Shown: piece by piece, positions 57,189 through 64,000 of the stretch
How the letters are laid out: every line of letters starts with the position of its first letter
Position numbering within the stretch: position 1 is the first letter of the stretch
Assembly: GCA_029747015.1 (NCBI GenBank)
Contig: JAKOGI010002189.1
Coordinates: forward strand, 2,501 to 66,500
Source of the DNA: Carnegiea gigantea
Taxonomy: Eukaryota > Streptophyta > Magnoliopsida > Caryophyllales > Cactaceae
Reading direction: 5' to 3'
Length of the DNA stretch: 64,000 bases
Made by a program: the position numbers and the translations under genes
Notes under the pieces: generated by a model
Database searches by the model: none
What the model saw: only the letters and a program-made list of their open reading frames with translations
Told to the model about the DNA's origin: nothing

Positions 57189-57760
57189 TCAAAATATCCT
57201 TAATGAATTTCCTCCTCTTTTCATGTCCGTCCCAACTGTTTTTATCTTAAGGGATAGAAAGTTTCTGACAAATTCATCTTTTAGGCTTACATGATATTCA
57301 GGTCGGTAACTGAATCCTACTAATCCGTTGCAAACATTGGTATTAATCCCTATGATAATTTGATTATTAAATTTGATATGCCTGATATCACAGAGCAAAG
57401 CATAAAGATCAATATTTTTTCTATAATACTATGAAGGAGTAATTTGGGCTTGGACACTTCTAACATGGCTATATCTATACTTTCTATCTTTGTTATGCTC
57501 AAGGATATTTTCCTAGTTAATGAGATTAACTTCTCTGACATTATACTCACAGTCCTTTATTTCTATATCTCCTTTCATCATTTTACATGCGTACTTGCAT
57601 TTTAATTGAAAGATGGATTTTTTATGGATCATGTCCTTTTGAATTATATGAAGGATTCAATCACCTTTGAATTCTTCGTTCTCATTATCCACAACAAATT
57701 ATTCTCTCAGAGGTTAACTAAGACTAATTGAAACTACTTTCCATCATATGACTAGTCTCT
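57189..57760 (-). pseudogene. caulimovirid region between zinc knuckle and protease, possibly movement protein
   Basis: Two overlapping open stretches (57189-57398 and 57350-57550). The position between coat and protease regions and the strand-rich character suggest the movement-protein domain that some genera place here. I have no diagnostic motif. Confidence 0.35.
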
Positions 57761-57799
57761 TCATAATCACTTTCTTCATATTCATCTTGTAGTACAATT

Positions 57800-59000
57800 T
57801 CAACAATTCTCTTGTTGTTTTTCAGGGCTAGATCTAGTGCTTCTTTCTTTTTAAGCTCAAAACAATCTAGACTACCCAAAGTTTCAATAAGCTTGTTATC
57901 CTTTCTATTTTTGCATTTATTTGCATAATGACCTACTTCTCCGCATACCTAATACTTACAATTATTTTTTCTGACAAGACAATAAGCGGCTTTCCTAAAA
58001 AATCTTTGTTTTTTAGGACTTTGTTTGTTATAATATTTTCTTTTATATTTCTCTCTCCTTTGCTTGTGAAAGCTCTTTTTCTTATAAAATTTTCTTTTTC
58101 TTCTCCTTTCAGGTTTCTTTCCTCATTGGTGAGGATTATCCCAACAAGCTAAAATTGTTTCTTTGTTTTCTTTTACTTTTGAAGATCGAGACATTGATCA
58201 TTAACCCATTTTCTTAGATAAGAGTTTCTTGAACCAAGGGTATCAATGACATTTACTTTTTCAGACCACACAATATACTTTTCATTGATTATACAATTGA
58301 TTGGATATGATAATTTGTCATAAAACATACCAAGAATGGTTTCATTATACCCAATTTTGTAATAATATTGACTAAATTCAGCAATATACTACATATCCCA
58401 TAATTCTATGTTATTAATCTTTCTTTGTCATTCTCTTACCTTTTCTTCAGAATCAAGTTTAGCTATGATAAATTCAGTTTCGATCTCCTTAGATAAATTT
58501 TTAAACATTGCAGCTGGGGTTTCTATCATCCTTGACGCATTTTTACCATCCTCATTTAATAAATCATACCAGTAAGCTATAATATTAGAAAAACTGTGTT
58601 CAATATAGTTTAGGAAATTTCCAGCAGTCCATATAGTATTTAAATTTAAGACACTATTTGTTCCTCTTTTCCAATGCTTAAATATTTCTTCTTTGTTACA
58701 TGCTCCATCGATGTTTAAGATGTATCATGTTTATCTAATTGGGGTAAGGCCAATTTCTTCAAAGGTCATAGTTTTCCTTGGGATAAACCCAAAAGAAAAG
58801 TTAGTTGTACGTCATGCTGGAATATATCTAGGTCTCATAAAATGGATATTTCTTCTAGAAGGTTCACCAAAATCTTCAAGTTTCGGAATGACATTGTTAA
58901 CTACAAGGGACTCATTTTTATCTATGTTAAGTTCTTCTCCAATTTCATTGATTTCATCATTAAATACCATTTTTCCCATAATTTTTGTTTAGTCTTTTTC
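57800..59000 (-). pseudogene. caulimovirid coat-protein-like region with damaged zinc knuckle
   Basis: A Lys/Arg-rich block (about 58010-58130) leads into a CCHC-type knuckle at 57913-57960 (readable end CGEVGHYANKC), the order found at the end of caulimovirid coat proteins. One knuckle Cys reads Tyr and a stop sits beside it, so the RNA-binding module is broken. Upstream frames are fragmentary. Confidence 0.6.
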
Positions 59001-59663
59001 TAATTTCTTCTAAAGGTACAACATTAAGATCCTCTAGTTTAATTATGTTCATCTACTAATATATTTCTTCTTCTAACTAGACATTGTTTGTCTCTTCATT
59101 ATCATCAGATAATACATCTTGTTTGTCCACTATTGTGCCCATATTTTGTCTAATTCTTCTGAATTTTGTTCTTTATCAAACATATTATGTAGCTCTTCAA
59201 GATCAAATTGCATAAACTCCATCCTTTCCTTTCTCTACATTTTCAGACAATTTTTTAGTTGATTTTGCTCCTACTTATTCTTGGATTTTTATACAATGCA
59301 AAGGAAATTGATTTTTTTTTTTTGGCTTTTGGAAAGGATACATATGTTAAAATGGAGTACTAATACTTAAACGAGCTTTTTCACTATGTCTAATTTCGCT
59401 AACTAAAGAAAGATGGATTACAAATAATTACTTTTTAATCTCTTTAACTTCAGTCTTAGTTTTTGCTAATTCAACTTTTAATTTCAAAACTATATTAGTG
59501 ATATAGTTTAATTGAAGTTCTATTGATGTGGTTCGTTCTAGTGAGTGAACAATGTGTGAATAATTAGGAGTAGGACAAGAAGAAGACAATTCAAGCACTA
59601 AACACATTTCATTTGCTTAATTAGCTGCTAATTATACTTAATTATCTTAATTATTTTGGTCAT

Positions 59664-59678
59664 ATGGCTCTGATACCA
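59664..59678 (-). promoter_or_regulatory. tRNA-Met primer site of the caulimovirid insert
   Basis: TGGTATCAGAGCCAT on the minus strand, complementary to the 3' end of initiator tRNA-Met. By convention it marks position 1 of caulimovirid genomes, so the insert begins about where the genome map begins. Confidence 0.8.
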
Positions 59679-60558
59679 ATTGAAAGAGGGTCCCAAATAG
59701 TGCTTATGAGAGAAATTACATATGCACAAAATAAAATTTTTTGAAAGTAAGTTTTTAAAGATTTGGGTAAAATATACAAATATAAAAAGTAGTGGGCTAT
59801 ATTTATGAACTAAAATAGTAGCTTGGACTTGAAAATAGTTTGCATAAAATTTTGTGGGTCCTTTCTGTTAGTCACGTCATAAGTTAAGTTACCTTACAAT
59901 TAGTTTTAAAAATTGAGGGTCTTTAAAATAGTTTACACAAAATTGGAGGTACGTTTGTGTAATTTATTGTTATTATAGCATTTAGGGTTTCACCTTCGCA
60001 ACCCAAATAGAGCAGGGTAAGGAGAGGAGAGATTCGAGTAGAGCATGGGGGCCATGGGTACTAGGGAATTAGTTTTGGGTTTGGGTTTATTTGTTTCCAT
60101 TCTTTTTATTGTTTCATGATTATTTTTGTAATATTTCAATGGATTTTAATTCTAGATTCTTCTAAAACGTTTCCCCTTTTAACACTTTCTCCCCCCCTCT
60201 TTTTCACTTTTCACCTAATGACCATTTGGGCGATCTCGGGCTAGTATATTTGTGCGCTATCAAGTGCATTAACAAGGTACATTTGAAAAAATTATAACTT
60301 TGCCTATATTAACCAATTTATTCCTTGCATTTTGCTTATTCGCATTATAGCTTTACTTATTCGCATTATACCTAGAAGTTATGAATGATTTTATACAGAG
60401 CATAACTCAATTTTGTTTCGTGGTCACTCTACCATTTCAACCTACAATTTCATAAATAAATCAAATGCTACTTTGAAATTCGGCGCTCAACTTAATCAAA
60501 CTAAATTGAGATTAATCAAAGTAATTGGTATGGATTATATTCGGGCTATTATGATGGT

Positions 60559-61550
60559 TAATCTTCAATTTCGCAACTTTTCTTGAAGAATGTAATTCGT
60601 AAGAATTAAAATATTGGCTGAAATTGAGTCCCAATTGAAAATTCTTAACTTAAAAACTCCACATCTAAAGTTAACAAAAAAGTTGTAGAAACTTGCTAAA
60701 TACTATAGAGAGCCAACAACAAACTTTTCAAAGTTTTTTGTGCAGTTGATAATTCACAAAGTTTAAAAAAGCGACCAATAATGATGAAAAATTCAAAAAT
60801 TCAAATTATTCTTCCCCATTGTTGCCCTTCTAAGCCAAATATTCAAGCCAAGCCTCCATAATTCAACGAATGTATGATTAAATTCATAGCATGAACATGA
60901 AATTTACAATATCCACACACGAATAGTCATAACTAGGCATGAAATCTTTGAGGGTGAGTTTCTAAGAAGTGAAATCACATTGTCAATGTACTAAACCCTA
61001 AAAATACCAAACTCAAAGCTTCGACTTTTAATTGATTTCTCAAATTCACGCATAAACTATATAATCAATCTTCCTCTAATCAGTTTTAACTTCAAAAGAA
61101 AGTAGAAATTACTTACCTTAAGTTATTTACTAAGTTTCCAATTCCTCTTCTTCCTCTTCTTCTTCCTCTTCTTCTTCATCTTCTTCCTCCTCCTCCCCTT
61201 CTTCCACATCCTCCTCATATTTTGCTTCTTTTTGGCTCTCATCTCTATGTGATTTGTGTGTGGGTGGGTTTTGGGGTAAAAAGCAGGAACACCCCCTTTT
61301 TCATATGATGAACAATCTCCCCCCTTCTCTTTTTTCTTTTTTTTTAGCCCTTCATTTCTTTTTCTTTTCCTTTTTTTAGGCAAGGTTGTAGTAATACTAC
61401 TAAATGAGGCATACTTCAATTATTTCCCAAGTATAATCATGCTAACTTAAAATAAACATATATCTCTAAAATAAAATGTGCAAAATATACACATAAATTA
61501 CACATTAGCACATAAGTTAAAATAAGTAACAAAAATTTTAGGGCATTACA
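60559..61550 (-). repeat. 5' LTR of long-LTR element, piece 2
   Basis: Continues the LTR broken at 50617. It ends (plus view) GGGCATTACA at 61550, the true LTR border. Contains an impure TTC/CTC tract at 61140-61205 that mirrors 48385-48425 in the other LTR. Confidence 0.78.
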
Positions 61551-61910
61551 TTGTAGGCTTTCTTATGTTTAGTCATGGGCATTCTCTTTTCCCTCTTTTC
61601 GATGAAAATCTACTATTTTGTTGTGCATTGAAAACTTTTCATTACCCACATTCCTCTTACTTGCTTTCATTTTGATGTAAGTCAAAGTAGGAGAATTGTT
61701 ATGATTGATATTAGTATTGTTGCTTGGTACATCAATTTTTTCTATTAGTAATCCATAAGTAATTAATTCAGGGGGAGCATTATAAACTAGTTGTCCAATT
61801 TAGGGGGAGCATTACATACTAGTTGTTTGCATCCTATTTTTCTATTGTATTCCACTTAAAGATAGTGTCTTGTATCTTTTGAGTTTTGATGAACTTAGTT
61901 GCCTTTCATT
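61551..61910 (+). other. Sirevirus B noncoding 3' region, right half
   Basis: Resumes the Sirevirus interrupted at 34576. Contains two GGGGGAGCATTA motifs (61771-61782, 61803-61814), extra polypurine-like tracts typical of Sireviruses. Confidence 0.65.
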
Positions 61911-61924
61911 AAGAAAGGGGAGAT
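61911..61924 (+). promoter_or_regulatory. polypurine tract of Sirevirus B
   Basis: AAGAAAGGGGAGAT directly before the LTR start TGTTGAG. Confidence 0.8.
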
Positions 61925-63511
61925 TGTTGAGTCAAATCATTAAAGCCAGTTTTTATAAAATGCAGAAGGATCTATTAGAGTCCTATCAGAGTGATTAGAT
62001 GAAATAATTAGAGTAACTAAAAACATAGCCAAAATGCGCATCTCACCAAAACCATCTTGGTTGTTCACTCAAAATGAACAATTCTAAGCAATCTCATCAA
62101 AACAAAGATCGGTAAATTGTTGAGCACATATTTATTTGCAAAGAATATTCGCTCCATAAATGGTGGCACATTGATCAAAGCAATTGTGGATATTGATCAA
62201 TGTAATATCTCTATAATAAAAGAAGCCCTCTGCCATATCATAAGCAGTATTGATCTCAACTACAAAGAAATTCTTTAATAAAAGGGATTAATTTTATTTT
62301 ATCTTTTGTGATGTTATTATTGTTGATTGACTCACATAATCTCTCATTCTACATCAACATAATAAAGAAGGGCGGCCACTAGAATCCAAGCCAATTGAAT
62401 TTCAAAACAGCTAAAGGAACTACTAGCTGTCAACATCATGCATTTTATGCTATAGGGCACTTTTTCATTAGGCCCACTAACTAACCAAATCTAAGAGGTT
62501 TAGCAGAAAGATTAAGGGCTTAATGACTACATTAATGGTCATCTCCTTGGGAGAACCATTGAGAAACCACTTCCCTTAATGAAAAGCTGATTAAGCATGA
62601 ATTAAGAAGATTAACTGAGAACAGAGAATCAGACTCCTTGAGACAGCTGCCAGAATCATATCTAAATTCAAATGAAGGGCTAAGATCAAGCGCTAATATA
62701 ATAGCTCTATTATCTACACCTAATGGTTCAAACATCATAAAGGAGATCTATAAATAGAAGAACCAACAAAAGACAAAAGGTTACAACATGTGGATAGAAA
62801 AACAAGCACATTATACATAGCTTGTAACCTTAATACTCACCTATTCTAATTCTCTTTCTTTCTGGTGTAACAAAAGTGAGTGAGAGACTACTTATGTGTT
62901 ATGAGTGTTGTCCTCTTGAGAGAGTATGTGTACTCTAAGAATTCAAACTTGTCAAAGTGCCTTGATAAAATTGTGTTTGTGGGCCAAGAGCAAGGATGCT
63001 CTTGTTGAACTATGTAGAAGTCATCATAGAGTGCTTAGGGAAAACTTTGTTGACAACGAGGTGCAATGATTGTGGCCCTAGTTGGTCTGTGTCCTCCTCA
63101 GAGTGTGTGAAAACTCTAGGAGTCGAGGCTTATTAGAGTGCCTTGAAGAACTCTAATTGTAGGTAAGAGGTAGATGACTCTTCCTGAACTGTCATTAGTC
63201 TTTGTAATTTGATTGAGCCTTAAGGTCATGGAGGGATCTTAGGCAAGGATGTACGCAAGCTTATTTCAAGTGAACCTCATGAAAATTGTTATGGCTCTGA
63301 CTCTACTCTGACTGCATTATCATTCCTTACTTTTGAACTCTACTTTGCTATCCAAGATTTCAAGTTCAACTTATCATTTCAATCTTATTTATTTCTATCT
63401 ATATTCATAATTATTTGTTCCAATCAAATTATTTTCAAAACACTTTAATAATTATATCTCTCACCCTATTCACCCCCTTAGGGTGCTTTGTCTTATTCAA
63501 ATGGACCAACA
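61925..63511 (+). repeat. Sirevirus B 3' LTR
   Basis: 1587 bp from TGTTGAGTCA to GGACCAACA (TGTTG...CAACA inverted ends). TATAAATA at 62749-62756 is the likely promoter. No primer site follows, so it is the 3' copy. The partner 5' LTR is not in the window. Confidence 0.75.
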
Positions 63512-64000
63512 TTCCTTAATTAAAAAACCAAGTCCCAAATTTGTAAGAGAATGTATAGAGAAAGTAGGGGGAAGGGTCTTCTTCTACAATAGTGAGGAAA
63601 GCTAAGAAGATCAACAAGAATGCCCCCTCTCATTACTTCTGCTACTCCGATCACAACTTCTATGTCAAATTCAGTTGATAATTTGGGGAAAACCTTATTA
63701 ATGAGTTGGATTTAGCTAAAAGTGTGTTACACCCCCAATCCTTAATTGCTTAGCTAACTTAGTTTGATGATTTAATAATGTGGTTGCAGCAGAGACCTTG
63801 ACGAATAAAGGCATTACCACCGTCCTCTTCTAGACAAGGCTATGTAACAACTATGTAACTCCAACTGAAGAACATTCACGTTGCGAGTCCTATTAAGACG
63901 GAAGCATGGAGAACAATTTCGAACTACACCTTAACACTAATATAACTAAAATGTAACTAGACTGAATATCTCCTATCGCCAAATGTTACACATGCTTATT
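63512..64000 (+). other. flanking sequence, possible start of another LTR at 63725
   Basis: No gene recognised, and no continuation of the PMT exon cut at 18303. TGTTACACCCCC at 63725 looks like an LTR start of the TGTAACA(C)CCC type, but the window ends before it can be tested. Confidence 0.35.

Larger units (their letters stand above)
53340..59690 (-). mobile_element. Endogenous caulimovirid (pararetrovirus) insert, about unit length, inactivated
   Basis: Minus strand, from a tRNA-Met primer site (59678) through coat-protein-like, protease and reverse-transcriptase regions to a TATA promoter and poly(A) signal (53373). Caulimovirids are DNA viruses of plants that do not need integration; copies enter genomes by accident. 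All reading frames are interrupted by many stops and frame changes. The roughly 6.3 kb span is shorter than most exogenous members (7-8 kb or more), suggesting internal loss. Genus not assigned; the region order recalls cavemovirus/solendovirus-like arrangements. Confidence 0.85.
50618..60553. mobile_element. Insertion with LTR-like ends and ATGGT duplication, probable solo LTR
   Basis: Starts TGTAATGCCCC and ends GGGCTATTATG, a decayed mirror of the start. ATGGT lies on both sides (50613-50617, 60554-60558). Sequence outside continues the same older LTR. No pair of direct repeats and no gag/pol of its own were found. After removing the SINE and the viral insert about 3.3 kb remain, which fits a solo LTR. 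Orientation unknown. Stretches 50618-51740, 52029-53330 and 59690-60553 are AT-rich and noncoding. Confidence 0.55.
34577..61550 (-). mobile_element. Long-LTR Gypsy-type element with almost no interior (LARD-like), host of nested insertions
   Basis: On the minus strand: 5' LTR (61550 down to 48923, interrupted), primer site, 191 bp of interior, 3' LTR (48731 down to 34577, interrupted). The ends are TGTAATGCCC...GGCATTACA and TGGTA/TTGTA flank the whole (one mismatch). Without insertions the LTRs are about 2.7-2.9 kb. The interior keeps only the primer site and a 'caagtttcgaggatgaaatt' segment that usually precedes the 3' LTR in Del/Tekay-type chromoviruses, which is why I suspect that clade. 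No protein is encoded. Confidence 0.75.

Noticed and set aside
53340..59690. reading the 53-59 kb insert as another Gypsy element
   Set aside because: No LTRs flank it, the polymerase wording and zinc-knuckle/coat order are of caulimovirid type, and a TATA promoter with close poly(A) signal is not followed by gag.
61123..61419. minus-strand Lys/Arg-rich 98-codon frame
   Set aside because: It translates a TTC/CTC-rich tract inside the long LTR; the partner LTR has no matching frame.
1..64000. CRISPR arrays, tRNA/rRNA genes, riboswitches, bacterial operons
   Set aside because: None seen. The direct repeats found are LTRs, tandem duplications or microsatellites in plant nuclear DNA; tRNA-like strings are only short primer sites.

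Overview
The window reads as nuclear DNA of a flowering plant, probably a eudicot. It is AT-rich, has exon pieces with GT/AG borders, and is filled with plant-type mobile elements: an L1-like LINE, Ty3/Gypsy elements of chromovirus and Athila type, Ty1/Copia elements of the Sirevirus type, a SINE ending in TTG repeats, MITEs and one endogenous caulimovirid. No intact protein-coding host gene is visible. Almost every long reading frame belongs to a decayed element.

Region 1 (1-18303) is the remains of one host gene on the + strand, a plant 'probable methyltransferase' (PMT, S-adenosylmethionine-dependent, Golgi type). Four exon pieces can be read at 190-488, 15835-16204, 16567-16644 and 18216-18303. 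The first intron is about 15.3 kb and holds an L1-type LINE (1150-7139) and a minus-strand non-autonomous LTR element that carries an RRM fragment resembling polypyrimidine-tract-binding proteins (7675 to about 13500). A deleted Ty3/Gypsy element (9574-13492) sits inside that element, and a MITE lies further downstream. The last exon is cut at 18303/18304 by a Sirevirus LTR, so the gene is a pseudogene.

Region 2 (18304-34576 and 61551-63511) is a Sirevirus complex. It is arranged LTR - internal A1 - LTR - internal A2 in tandem. A2 is fused inside its RNase H region to the 3' part of a different Sirevirus (B), and a small MITE sits at the joint. A1 and A2 share the same deletion of the reverse transcriptase core, so both descend from an already defective copy.

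Region 3 (34577-61550) is a minus-strand Gypsy-type element inserted in Sirevirus B. It has LTRs of about 2.7 kb and only about 190 bp of interior. A complete but decayed Athila-type element (34830-46011, perfect CATCC target duplication) sits in its 3' LTR. A second insertion (50618-60553, ATGGT target duplication, probably a solo LTR) sits in its 5' LTR. That insertion contains a SINE with a perfect 15-bp target duplication and an approximately unit-length endogenous caulimovirid on the minus strand, with its tRNA primer site at one end and a TATA promoter plus poly(A) signal at the other. The nesting is therefore five layers deep: host gene, Sirevirus, long-LTR Gypsy, solo LTR, then SINE and viral insert.

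The last 490 bp hold no recognisable gene; an LTR-like start lies near 63725. No tRNA, rRNA, CRISPR array or bacterial-type operon was seen. Boundaries marked by TG...CA ends and target duplications are exact readings. Clade names and interior domain limits come from recognising motifs, not from database searches.
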